Origin: a virus
DNA length: 64,000 nt
Direction: 5' to 3' (one strand)
Virus record (IMG/VR): IMGVR_UViG_3300034139_000007
Span: 1-64,000 of that record
A program made the translations under genes and the position numbers. This document shows positions 1 through 8,503 of the stretch, piece by piece. A model generated the notes under the pieces. That model was given only the letters and a program-made list of their open reading frames with translations, made no database searches and was not told where the DNA came from. The first letter of the stretch is position 1, and each line of letters opens with the position of its first letter.

Positions 1-18
1 CCAGTGCTTGAGCTAGAG

Positions 19-51
19 CTGCGCGCCCACTACCAGTGGGCGCGCAGTTTT
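19..51 (+). terminator. Rho-independent terminator before the tail operon
   Basis: A perfect 13-bp GC-rich stem (positions 19-31 pairing with 35-47) with a 3-base loop is followed by TTTT. It would end transcription arriving from the genes to the left of the window, just before the tail chaperone gene. Confidence 0.88.
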
Positions 52-67
52 GCATCAAGGAGCGAAC

Positions 68-532
68 ATGGAAGCGGAGACGAAGGGCACATTGCCTCCG
101 AAGGCGGATGACCGTCTGACTATTGGTTATGGAATGCCGGACGCCGAGGGCAAGCGTCCAGAGAAGGTGCTGTTCTTCAGCTTCCTTCGCCAGAACAGCC
201 TGCTGCGGTTCATCGAAGGCCCGTCGCAGGTGATCAACATGCGGGTCGATCCCGACCTGTGTGAAAACGTCCTCAAGATCCTTCTCGCGGAGAAGGGTGG
301 CCCCGGCCAGATGATCAACACGGAACTTGATGAAGAGCTGATCGACGGTGAAGACGTCGACCGGGTCATCAACTGGGTCCAGGACCACCTGACGCATTTT
401 TTCATGAAGCGGTTCCAGGAGATGGCCCAGCGCGCCGCAACCCTGGAACCGACAGCGAAGGCCCTAGCGTCGTCAGCAGTTGGCTCGGGAGCATCGGCTT
501 CCTTGACAGCTGCTGCTGGGCCTTCGGACTAG
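68..532 (+). CDS. Tail assembly chaperone, unshifted form (gpG-like)
   Basis: This is a 154-residue acidic protein directly upstream of the tape measure gene, the position of lambda G and its relatives. These chaperones coat the tape measure protein during tail assembly and are not in the virion. The ATG at 68 is chosen because AAGGAG lies 5-10 bases before it; an in-frame TTG at 50 falls inside the terminator. The C-terminus is Ala/Ser-rich and low in complexity. Codons 111-112 form a canonical -1 slippery site, and an open frame in the -1 register continues to 789. Identification rests on synteny plus the frameshift; no sequence motif is diagnostic. Confidence 0.72.
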   Translation: MEAETKGTLPPKADDRLTIGYGMPDAEGKRPEKVLFFSFLRQNSLLRFIEGPSQVINMRVDPDLCENVLKILLAEKGGPGQMINTELDEELIDGEDVDRVINWVQDHLTHFFMKRFQEMAQRAATLEPTAKALASSAVGSGASASLTAAAGPSD

Positions 533-789
533 TACCCAGCCAGCTCTACGAACTCTACTCTGAGGTAAGCTACAACGATCTGAAGACGAAGATCCGGCTC
601 AAGACCGGGGAGAAGTTGGCCGATGTTCAACAGGCCCACGAGACCCTGGTCATTGTGATCTCCCGCGCCCTTGGTGGTGGGAAGTCGCAGGACGGATGGA
701 CGCCGCCTCCCAAGGCTGATCCGCGTACCGCGCCCAAGACGGCAGAGGAACTAGAGGCTGTGTTGAGCAGGGCGTTGAGCGGACGGTAG
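68..789 (+). CDS. Tail assembly chaperone, -1 frameshifted form (gpGT-like)
   Basis: The first 112 residues are shared with the unshifted form. After a -1 slip at 397-403 the ribosome would read 128 more codons, from the CAT at 403 to the TAG at 787-789, giving about 240 residues. The extension lacks a start codon with a ribosome site of its own. Its distal part reads as normal protein (aromatic and charged residues, a Pro/Lys-rich end). In lambda the T extension binds tail tube protein while G binds the tape measure. The ratio of products is unknown. The slip site is inferred from the heptamer and the open frame. Confidence 0.6.
397..403 (+). other. Programmed -1 frameshift slippery heptamer T TTT TTC
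   Basis: The heptamer matches X XXY YYZ exactly in the zero frame (codons TTT-TTC). The -1 frame has no stop from here to the TAG at 787-789, just before the tape measure start. This matches the G/GT arrangement that is widely conserved in long-tailed phages. Confidence 0.72.
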
Positions 790-793
790 TTAG

Positions 794-3700
794 ATGGTTG
801 ATGGTCCTCAGAAGGTTGGCATTCAGGCCGAGCTGGACGCCTCGCAGGTTAAGACCGGCGCGGCGGGTGCAGCTCAGGCCCTGCGTGACCTGCTGGGTCT
901 CGTCAACCAGCTCGAAAGCCAGACGCGATCCCTGTTTACGGGGCAGTCGGGTCAGCTCAATCGACAACTGTCGGACCTGACCCGGCAGCTTCAGGACATC
1001 CAACGTCTGCCGCTTCAGGCCGCCCAGGTCGGGCGTCTGAACCGGCAGATCGCGGGTGGCGGCGGCAGCACGTCCGCCAACAACGCCGCCATGAGCGGCG
1101 TGATGGCCAACATCCGCACCGACCCAGCCCTCCAGAACCTGAAGGTCGAGGGAGAGCTGAACAAGGTCCTGGCCGCCCGTGCCGAGATCTATCGCCGCGT
1201 CCGCGAGGCCCTGCCGGATGGAGCCACTGCGCTGCGCACCAGCCAGGCCTACCGGCAGGCCCTGGCCACAATCGGCGACATGCCCGAGCGCGGCACCGAG
1301 GCCTACCGCACCTGGCAGAAGCGGACCCTGAGCGAGGTCCACAGCTTCGAGAAGGACTGGACCCGCATGGCGGGCATGGAGCAGGAGAAGCGCCAGCGCG
1401 AACAGCTGCGCATCACCCGCGAGACCATGACCAGCGAGCAGCGTCTGGCCCGGGAACACCAGCGCGAGATGACCCGGCTGTTCCGTCGGGACATGAACGG
1501 CGTGATGACGGGGGCCACCCCCGAACAGCGTCGCGCCATGGCGGGTGAGAGCGTCGGTCGTATGCGCGACTACGCTGGTCGTCGGGGCATGACGGGCTTC
1601 AACGAGCAGCAGCTGCTGGAGATGTACGAGGACGCCGAGGCGCGTCGCTCCGCTCGTGACCTGACCCGCCGGCCACCCGCCGCACCGCGCGTCCCGATGA
1701 CGGACGAGCAGCGCGCTGGCCGCGCCTATCAGCAGCGTGATGCGTTCATGAACTACAACGGCGGGGCCAACCGACTGGCCTCCCGCTTCCAGTTCGTCGG
1801 CGACTTCGCCGCCGTCGGTGCCGTCATGGGCACCGCGATGTACGCTGGCCGCTCGACCGTTCAGCTCCAGACCGAGCTGAAGAACCTGCAGGCCATCACG
1901 AAGTCCACGGACAGCGAGATGAAGAGCCTACAGGGCACCATCTTCGCCGTCGGTCAGACGACCAAGTACTCGACGACCCAGATCGCCGAGGCCGCCACCG
2001 TCATGGGTCAGGCGGGCTACAGTGCTGCCCAGATCAAGGAAGCCCTGCCTGCTATCGCCAACCTGGCCACGGCGGCAGGTGGAGACCTGGCCGACACCGT
2101 TTCGACCGTCACCTCGGTCCTGTCGATCTACGATATGTCCATCGACCGCACGGTCACCGTCTCGAACCAGCTGGCCGAAGCCCTGAACGGGTCGAAGCTG
2201 TCGTTCCAGCAGCTGAGCCTGGGTCTCCAGTACGCCGGTAACGTCGCCGCCGACGGTGGCGTCCAGTTCGAAGAGCTGACCGCTGCCCTGGGTGCCATGT
2301 CCAACGCGGGCATCCGCTCCGGCTCCACCCTCGGCACCGGCCTGCGCGCACTGGTCCAGGAGCTGGAGAACCCGAACGACAAGTTCATCGAGTGGCTGCG
2401 CAGCGTTGGCCTGACCGCTGACGACGTGGACATTCGCACGCAAGGCCTGGCCGGTGCGCTGAACAACCTGACCGCCAAGAGCTTCGACAGCGGCACGGCG
2501 ATGAACATGTTCGAGATCCGGGCTGCCTCGGCCTTCTCGGCCCTGTCGAACAACATCGACGTCATGACCGAGCTTGAGCAGGACATGCAGAACACCACCG
2601 CCGCGACTGATGCGGCGGGCACGCAGATGGAGACCGTGCAGGCCCAGGCCACCCGGATGGGCAACGCCCTGACCGAGCTGACCACCGTGGCCGGCGCTCC
2701 TCTGCTGGCGTTCCTGCAAGGGGCCATCGGTGCCCTTGCCAGCATGATGTCGGCCATGGCCGGGGCAGGACCGATCATCCAGGTCGTCACGACCGCACTG
2801 GCCTTCATGATCGCGCTGGGCGTCGGCAAGTGGCTGCTGACCATGGCCGCTGGCTTCGTAGGCCTCACACCCGCGCTCCTGCGCGCCCAGGTCGGCATGG
2901 TCGCCCTGAACTTCCAGGTCGGGGGCTTCAGCGCCGTGGCCGGTCTGGCAACGCAGAGCATCAAGGCCCTCACGCTCGCCCTGCTGGCCTCGCCACTGGG
3001 CCTGATCACGGTCGCCATGACCGCGTTGGTGACGATCTTCACTCTGCACGAGGCCGCCGCCGCCCGGTCCGCCGAGAAGCTGGATGAGTGGCGCACGAAG
3101 GCCAATGCCGCCGCCGCTGAGAGCCAGAAGTTCGGCGACCGGGTCGAGGAGCTGGGCACCTTCATGGAGATGGTCGCCGCGCGATCCAACTCCCTGGCCA
3201 GTGAGAGCGCCTTTGCCGGTCAGATGGCCGAGACCGCCGCTGCCAAGTTCGCTGAATGGGGCCTGGTTCTGGAAGGCAACATCACGACCGTGGACCAGCT
3301 GATCGAGAAGCTGGCCACCCTGTCGAACGAGCAGGCTACTGCGGCCCTGAACCAGAAGGAACTGGAGAAGGAAGCCAAGATCGGCGAGCGCGACACCCTC
3401 GCGGGTGAACGTCCGTGGGCTGAAGCCCGCCGCAAGAACATCCTGTGGCAGAGCAGCGTCGCCCGTTACGAGCAGCTGGGCCAAGGCTCGATGGAGCAGT
3501 CGATTACGCCTGCGATGCGGGGTCTTCTCGACAAGATGCAGCGTGGTCCGCTCACCCAGTTTGAGCGTGACCGCCTGTCTGGCATGATCCGGGCACAACT
3601 GCCCCGGATGGCCGCCACACCTCGTCGGGGTGCGCAGGAGCTTCTGAACCAGCTGAACGGCGAGACCATCAACTCGCTCTTCCAAGTCAACGGCCAGATC

Positions 3701-6454
3701 GAGCGTCTGGACCGGGACATCTCCACGCTGCGGGTCGGTGCGTCGCCTCAAATGCAGGCCGCCCAGGTCTATGGCAACCGCCAGCAGCGGGACACTGCTG
3801 AGCGCCAGCAGGGTATCGCCCGCACCGACGACCCCGCCGCCCGCGTCGGACTGGCCGCCACCGAGCAGCGCCGAAACCAGGCCCTGTCCCAGCAGAACGA
3901 CGTCTTCCTGGGCAACCTGGCTGACCAGATGCTGCGGAACGATCCCTCCATCGCGCAGGGGCTGTCCGAGCGTGCCCGCCTGTCTGGCACCAGCGTCCGA
4001 GATCTGCTGATCGCTCAGATGCGCCGCCAGTCCCCCGGCTACGGTCGCACCAGCCTGCTGGCGGGTGACGACGATGCCCTCGACACCCCCGCGGCTATCC
4101 GCTCGCGCGAGCGGATGCTCAAGGCGCAGATTGCCGACGCTGGTTCGATCTCCGACCCTGGCCGCCGTGACAGCACCCGTCAGGGGCTTCAGACCCAGCT
4201 GACCGATGTCACCCGTCGTCGCCTCGCCCTCGACAACCCGGACCTGGACGCCATCACTCTGGAGAGCATGCTCCAGGACGAGGTTGGCCGTGGTGGCGCG
4301 GACATGAACCGAACGCAGGAGACGTCGGAGCAGCGCGCCAACCGCGACCGGTCGAACACGCTCAAGCGTCAGGTCAAGACCATCGAGGGTCGGATCGAGG
4401 CGACTACTATCAACACCCGCCCGACGGCGGGAACCGCTGGGTCGCCCGATGAACAGCGGGCGATGCAGTTCCTGATGCAGAAGGGCCTGACCGCCAACCA
4501 GGCGGCGGGCATCGTCGGCAACCTGGTCGTCGAGAGCAACATGAACACCCAGGCGCTGGGTGACAACGGCTCGGCCTATGGCCTGGGCCAGTGGCGCTTT
4601 GATCGACAGGATGCGCTGCGCAGCTTCGCCCGCGGACGTGGCACTGAGGCGTCGGACTTCGACACTCAGATGGAGTTCCTGTGGAAGGAGGCCCAGGAGC
4701 GGGGCGACCTGGACGCCGTGCGTGGTCAGGACACCGTCGCCGGGGCTGCTGAGCAGTTCGCCCGCAAGTATGAGCGCCCCGTCGGGGCCAATGGCCCACT
4801 GAGCGAACTGGGCCACTGGGACCGCCGTCTGGCCGCCGGGAACCGCCTGGCCGGGTCCGGCTCTGTCACGGAGATCGATCAGAGCGAGCTGCAGGGCCTG
4901 CTGGACGAGTGGAAGACGACCAACATCCAGCAGATCACTGCTGAAGGCCGTGCCGCCAACATCTCGGATGCCGAGATGCAGGAGCGCCTGGCTGACTTCG
5001 AGGTCACCGCGCAGGAGTATTTCAACGACGTCCTGACCGGTAACGCGACGAAGATGAAGCAGCTGCTGGCTGACGCCAGTGAGCGGTCCGCCGACGGCTA
5101 TGCGGCCCAGATGCAATCGACCCTGCGCGTCGGCGGCAAGGATCTGGACGAGGCCATCGCCGAGATCCAGGCGGGTTACAACGTCGCCGTCGAAGCAGCC
5201 CTTGAGGCGTCTGATGCCGAGTTCCGTGCTAAGGACCCGGGCGTCGATCCGTCGATCTCGGCAGAGGCTGGCGATGCCCGCCGCGAGATCCAGGACAACT
5301 TCGCCCAGAAGATCGTCGACAGCACCCTGGCCGCCATCGACGCCTTCTTCGAGGGTGAGGCCGAGCGCGCGGCCAACGAGGTAGATCGGCTCCGTCTGGG
5401 CATCGAGCGCGAAAGCGCGATGGACAGCCGCATCGACAACGCCAATGGCTCGCGTCGGATCGGCAACGTCCAGCGCGCCCTGGCTGGTCGCCGGGGCGAG
5501 GAGCGCGGCATCCGCTCGGGCGGCGTCGATGTCTATGAGGCCCAGGGCAACTACGACCGGGCCGTCGCCGAGCAGCGCCGACTGGAGGAGGAGCGTGCTG
5601 CCACCACCAGCGAGGAGGGGCGCACCGCCCTGGACGAGCGGCTGGCCGTGGCTAATGCCAACGTCCAGGACATGGCCGACGCTATGGAGCGGGCGCAGAA
5701 CGCCTTCGAGGCCATGGCCGGGGAGGCCCCGCAGTTCACCAGCTTCACCCAGGCCTGGCAGGGTGCGATGGCTGTGTTCGCCGATCAGGCGGGCCTGACG
5801 AAGGGTGTCTTCGAGGACATGTCGGACGGCATGCTCAATGCCCTGAACGCCACCAAGGACGGCTTCAAGACCATGGTCATGGACGTGGCCACGGGGACGA
5901 AGACGATGGGTGGAGCCTTCAAGGACTTCACCATGACCATCCTGCAGAGCCTGCTGGACATGGCCGCCGAGATCATGACCAAGCAGGCCCTGATCTGGAT
6001 CATGAAGTTCGTGATGCAGCAGACGGGTGGGAGCGAGGGCAACTTCGCCTTCCTCGCCGACTATCTCCCCACGCCCGGCAAGAAGGCCTGGCACGGCGGC
6101 CCGATCCGCATGGCCGGCGGTGGCCGCATCCCCGGCACCGACAGCTCGCGCGACAGCGTCCTGATCAACGCCATGCCGGGCGAGGTGATGATGTCGAAGT
6201 CTGCCGTGGACATGGTCGGCGAAGAGAACTTGCTGGCCATGAATGCCCGTGCCAATAGCCGGGTCAGCAAGATGCCCAGCATGGCCGACGCGCTCTCCGC
6301 GCGTCAGCCGGACGAGGTCAATGTCTGGGTCGTGGCACCCGAGAAGCGCCCTGCGATGGGCAAGAAGGATGTCGTGGCGATCATGACCGAGGATATGATG
6401 ACCGGCGGGCAGACGAAGCAGCTGATCAAGGCCATCGCGGTGGGAGGTCTCTAA
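794..6454 (+). CDS. Tail tape measure protein with internal tail lysozyme domain
   Basis: At 1886 residues this is one of the two largest proteins here and sets tail length. Residues about 350-560 look like the TP901-type tape measure core, with many short Ala/Gly-rich helices. Residues about 635-755 contain several hydrophobic segments that may insert in the host membrane. Residues about 1224-1340 resemble the phage tail lysozyme domain (Q-A-A-G-I-V-G-N-L, E-S-N-M-N, G-L-G-Q-W), which would cut peptidoglycan during DNA entry. The region about 1770-1830 (GG-I, PGE-V, S-A-V) resembles tape measure C-termini. The start follows the frameshifted chaperone stop by four bases. The stop overlaps the next ATG. 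Confidence 0.93.
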   Translation: MVDGPQKVGIQAELDASQVKTGAAGAAQALRDLLGLVNQLESQTRSLFTGQSGQLNRQLSDLTRQLQDIQRLPLQAAQVGRLNRQIAGGGGSTSANNAAMSGVMANIRTDPALQNLKVEGELNKVLAARAEIYRRVREALPDGATALRTSQAYRQALATIGDMPERGTEAYRTWQKRTLSEVHSFEKDWTRMAGMEQEKRQREQLRITRETMTSEQRLAREHQREMTRLFRRDMNGVMTGATPEQRRAMAGESVGRMRDYAGRRGMTGFNEQQLLEMYEDAEARRSARDLTRRPPAAPRVPMTDEQRAGRAYQQRDAFMNYNGGANRLASRFQFVGDFAAVGAVMGTAMYAGRSTVQLQTELKNLQAITKSTDSEMKSLQGTIFAVGQTTKYSTTQIAEAATVMGQAGYSAAQIKEALPAIANLATAAGGDLADTVSTVTSVLSIYDMSIDRTVTVSNQLAEALNGSKLSFQQLSLGLQYAGNVAADGGVQFEELTAALGAMSNAGIRSGSTLGTGLRALVQELENPNDKFIEWLRSVGLTADDVDIRTQGLAGALNNLTAKSFDSGTAMNMFEIRAASAFSALSNNIDVMTELEQDMQNTTAATDAAGTQMETVQAQATRMGNALTELTTVAGAPLLAFLQGAIGALASMMSAMAGAGPIIQVVTTALAFMIALGVGKWLLTMAAGFVGLTPALLRAQVGMVALNFQVGGFSAVAGLATQSIKALTLALLASPLGLITVAMTALVTIFTLHEAAAARSAEKLDEWRTKANAAAAESQKFGDRVEELGTFMEMVAARSNSLASESAFAGQMAETAAAKFAEWGLVLEGNITTVDQLIEKLATLSNEQATAALNQKELEKEAKIGERDTLAGERPWAEARRKNILWQSSVARYEQLGQGSMEQSITPAMRGLLDKMQRGPLTQFERDRLSGMIRAQLPRMAATPRRGAQELLNQLNGETINSLFQVNGQIERLDRDISTLRVGASPQMQAAQVYGNRQQRDTAERQQGIARTDDPAARVGLAATEQRRNQALSQQNDVFLGNLADQMLRNDPSIAQGLSERARLSGTSVRDLLIAQMRRQSPGYGRTSLLAGDDDALDTPAAIRSRERMLKAQIADAGSISDPGRRDSTRQGLQTQLTDVTRRRLALDNPDLDAITLESMLQDEVGRGGADMNRTQETSEQRANRDRSNTLKRQVKTIEGRIEATTINTRPTAGTAGSPDEQRAMQFLMQKGLTANQAAGIVGNLVVESNMNTQALGDNGSAYGLGQWRFDRQDALRSFARGRGTEASDFDTQMEFLWKEAQERGDLDAVRGQDTVAGAAEQFARKYERPVGANGPLSELGHWDRRLAAGNRLAGSGSVTEIDQSELQGLLDEWKTTNIQQITAEGRAANISDAEMQERLADFEVTAQEYFNDVLTGNATKMKQLLADASERSADGYAAQMQSTLRVGGKDLDEAIAEIQAGYNVAVEAALEASDAEFRAKDPGVDPSISAEAGDARREIQDNFAQKIVDSTLAAIDAFFEGEAERAANEVDRLRLGIERESAMDSRIDNANGSRRIGNVQRALAGRRGEERGIRSGGVDVYEAQGNYDRAVAEQRRLEEERAATTSEEGRTALDERLAVANANVQDMADAMERAQNAFEAMAGEAPQFTSFTQAWQGAMAVFADQAGLTKGVFEDMSDGMLNALNATKDGFKTMVMDVATGTKTMGGAFKDFTMTILQSLLDMAAEIMTKQALIWIMKFVMQQTGGSEGNFAFLADYLPTPGKKAWHGGPIRMAGGGRIPGTDSSRDSVLINAMPGEVMMSKSAVDMVGEENLLAMNARANSRVSKMPSMADALSARQPDEVNVWVVAPEKRPAMGKKDVVAIMTEDMMTGGQTKQLIKAIAVGGL

Positions 6455-6843
6455 TGGAGACCTTCCCCTTCGTGAACCACGTCCCCACCCACGTCTATCC
6501 GAAGGGGGACAGCTTCCGTTTCGGTAAGGGCTATGAGCATTCCGCCGCACCGCAGGACCCCCTGCAGCGTCGGTTCACGCTCTCGTTCAACCTGCTGATC
6601 TGGTATCGGAACGGTGCCGGGGTGTTCGATGCCACCATCGACGTCGAGAACAACGCCCTGGCCATGGACGAGTTCTACGCCCTGCACCGCAGCCACAAGA
6701 AGTTCCTGTACGCCCACCCGGTCTACGGCACGATCATCTGCAAGTTCGCCGCCGACGCGCCTTTCGAGATGCCCCGCGGCCTGGAGGGTGGTAGTGGTGC
6801 GACCGAGGGCTTCAGCCTGGTCCTGGTCGAGCAGCCGCTGTGA
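6454..6843 (+). CDS. Minor tail protein, lambda gpM-like
   Basis: This 129-residue protein follows the tape measure gene with a TAATG overlap and a GGAGG ribosome site inside the end of that gene. Position, size and overall pattern (N-terminal F-P, central F-Y-A-L-H segment, hydrophobic C-terminus) fit the minor tail protein M family, which forms part of the distal tail tip. It probably joins the tube to the L/J tip complex. Confidence 0.7.
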   Translation: METFPFVNHVPTHVYPKGDSFRFGKGYEHSAAPQDPLQRRFTLSFNLLIWYRNGAGVFDATIDVENNALAMDEFYALHRSHKKFLYAHPVYGTIICKFAADAPFEMPRGLEGGSGATEGFSLVLVEQPL

Positions 6844-7328
6844 GCATCAACGCACCCGTCTCCCACCTAGAAGACGCCCTCAAGCTGGAGAGCGACGCCA
6901 AGATCGATCTCTTCGAGATCCGTCTCCGGGGCACGCCGACCATCTTCCGCTTCTGGAACGGCGTCACGCGCGACTGGCAGGGCGACACATACGAAGGACT
7001 GGCCAGCCAGCTCCAGGGTGAGGGCACCAGCAGCGAGGGCCAGAACAGCCGTCCGAACCTGATGGTCATCAACCCGGAGAAGATCTTCGGACCTTTCGCC
7101 GCTGAGGGCTACTTCGACCTGGCCGAGGTGGTCCGCCGGCGGGTGCTGCAGCAGCACTTCGTCGGCGACGTCAACCAGTTCGAGCAACGGGTCTGGATCG
7201 TGGGTCGCGTCGCCGCCGTGACCAGCCAGACCCTTCAGCTGGAGCTGCGGTCCACGACCGATATGCCCGCCTGGAAGACCCCACGGCGCACGTTCAGCCC
7301 TCCCGATTTTCCTTTCGTAGTAATCTAG
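6840..7328 (+). CDS. Minor tail protein, lambda gpL-like
   Basis: The 162-residue product starts at a GTG overlapping the previous stop (GTGA) and occupies the L position of an M-L-K-I-J tail tip series. Lambda gpL carries a C-terminal Fe-S cluster with four cysteines; this protein contains no cysteine and stops soon after the beta-rich core, so that cluster is absent. It should form a ring at the tail tip beneath the tube. Assignment is by order and general pattern. Confidence 0.68.
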   Translation: MSINAPVSHLEDALKLESDAKIDLFEIRLRGTPTIFRFWNGVTRDWQGDTYEGLASQLQGEGTSSEGQNSRPNLMVINPEKIFGPFAAEGYFDLAEVVRRRVLQQHFVGDVNQFEQRVWIVGRVAAVTSQTLQLELRSTTDMPAWKTPRRTFSPPDFPFVVI

Positions 7329-7330
7329 TA

Positions 7331-7711
7331 GTGCCCTCCCTAGAGATACAACGGCGTCAGGCCTTTAGAGAGAAGTTCCCCGAGCTTGCTGCTCTGAGAG
7401 CCGGGGTCAACAAACGGATCTACAAGGAAAGCCAGAGGGCGAACCAGCGACGGCGCTATGCTGCGAACCCAGCCAAATATCTGGAGCGGTGGTATCGTCG
7501 AGAGGGTCGTCTGAAGCAGGCGTCTTGGGAGCATGAGCGTTCAGGGATTGACGACTTTTATAGAAATCGCCCAGAGGGTCATGAAGCGGATCATGAGATC
7601 CCACTCCACCACCCTTTGGTCTGCGGCCTGCACTGCTTGGCCAATCTTCAATATCTGACAGTCGAAGATAACCGCCGGAAGGGCAACACCTGGGTTCCAG
7701 AATGGCTTTGA
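7331..7711 (+). CDS. HNH endonuclease inserted in the tail operon
   Basis: The 126-residue product starts at GTG two bases after gpL. The N-terminal half is very basic. The C-terminal half has an HNH-type pattern: A-D-H-E-I-P-L, then H-C-L-A-N-L-Q, then N-R-R-K-G-N, giving the catalytic His, the Asn of the middle strand and the final Asn/Lys. Free-standing HNH nucleases in phage operons are usually homing endonucleases that nick or cut an allele lacking them. Base composition is visibly more AT-rich than in adjacent genes, which suggests later arrival. Its last 10 bases overlap the next gene, so insertion has not broken the operon. There is no intron-like sequence around it. Confidence 0.78.
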   Translation: MPSLEIQRRQAFREKFPELAALRAGVNKRIYKESQRANQRRRYAANPAKYLERWYRREGRLKQASWEHERSGIDDFYRNRPEGHEADHEIPLHHPLVCGLHCLANLQYLTVEDNRRKGNTWVPEWL

Positions 7712-8226
7712 AAATCAACCACTTGCTGGGTCTCGACTTCGACATCGAGAAGCAGAACTGTTACACGATCATTCGTCAGTTCTACTTCGACAACTATGGC
7801 ATCGAGCTGACGGATTACGCCTGCCCGACCAACTGGTGGAAGTCCGAACTGGACCTCTACGCCAAGCTGGCGTCGGTCGAGGGCTTCGAAATCTTGAACT
7901 GCCACCCACGAGACTATCGCCAGGGCGACATCATCATTTGCGCGATCCAGTCATCTACTGGAAATCACGCAGCATTGGTCCTCGACAGCGGGGAGATTTT
8001 GCATCATCTGGTGGGCCAACGATCCGCGATCACGCCCTACGGCGGCCTGTTCAGGAACACCACCATTGGCGTCTACCGGCACCGCGAGGTCGCCAAGCTG
8101 ACGCCCGAGAAGCATCTGCTGGATGTAAGGGAAGTTCTTCCGCCACATGTCCGACGTCGATTGGAAGAACTCGAAGCCGCTAAACGCCCTCCTGCTGGAG
8201 AAGCTGGGGGAGCCGGACACGCCTGA
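7702..8226 (+). CDS. NlpC/P60-type cysteine peptidase of the tail tip (gpK C-terminal half)
   Basis: This 174-residue protein has the NlpC/P60 layout: Cys20 in an N-C-Y helix start, His89 in G-N-H-A-A-L-V, and a second His at 101-102 on the next strand. Such enzymes cleave peptide crosslinks in peptidoglycan. In lambda this domain is the C-terminal half of gpK, behind a JAMM domain; here it is a separate protein encoded before the JAMM gene. The Lys/Glu- and Ala-rich C-terminal tail overlaps the JAMM gene by 80 bases. The start ATG lies inside the end of the HNH gene. Confidence 0.82.
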   Translation: MALKINHLLGLDFDIEKQNCYTIIRQFYFDNYGIELTDYACPTNWWKSELDLYAKLASVEGFEILNCHPRDYRQGDIIICAIQSSTGNHAALVLDSGEILHHLVGQRSAITPYGGLFRNTTIGVYRHREVAKLTPEKHLLDVREVLPPHVRRRLEELEAAKRPPAGEAGGAGHA

Positions 8227-8503
8227 GCGTGGCGGCTTCGTGATGAAGGACGGCTCCCTGATGGAGCTGGAGAACCGCTCCACGACCCCCAACGAGGGCG
8301 CGATCCTCGACATGCAGCCGGACCAGCTGGCGCTCCTGAGCGACGCCGTGGCCACCTGGCACACCCACCCTGGCGCGACCTCGAACCTGTCGGTCGGTGA
8401 CAACGACACCTTCACGAGCTGGCCCGCGCTCCTGCACGTCATCGTCGGCACCGACGGACCACGCTGGTACGGCGTGAAGAACGGGGCGGTTGTGAATGCG
8501 TAG
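8147..8503 (+). CDS. JAMM/MPN metalloprotease-like tail tip protein (gpK N-terminal half)
   Basis: This 118-residue protein contains a full JAMM zinc motif, H72-x-H74-x7-S82-x2-D85, with a plausible upstream Glu27 before G-G. This domain is the N-terminal half of lambda gpK. Here it stands alone, encoded downstream of the NlpC gene in another frame with an 80-base overlap. Intact metal ligands suggest an active zinc peptidase. It probably works with the NlpC protein in tail tip assembly or wall penetration. Confidence 0.85.
   Translation: MSDVDWKNSKPLNALLLEKLGEPDTPERGGFVMKDGSLMELENRSTTPNEGAILDMQPDQLALLSDAVATWHTHPGATSNLSVGDNDTFTSWPALLHVIVGTDGPRWYGVKNGAVVNA

Noticed and set aside
1928-6550. 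A 1540-codon open frame antisense to the tape measure gene
   Set aside because: Long antisense frames are expected in GC-rich coding DNA with strong third-position bias. Composition (Arg/Gly/His/Leu-heavy) and lack of a ribosome site mark it as a shadow.
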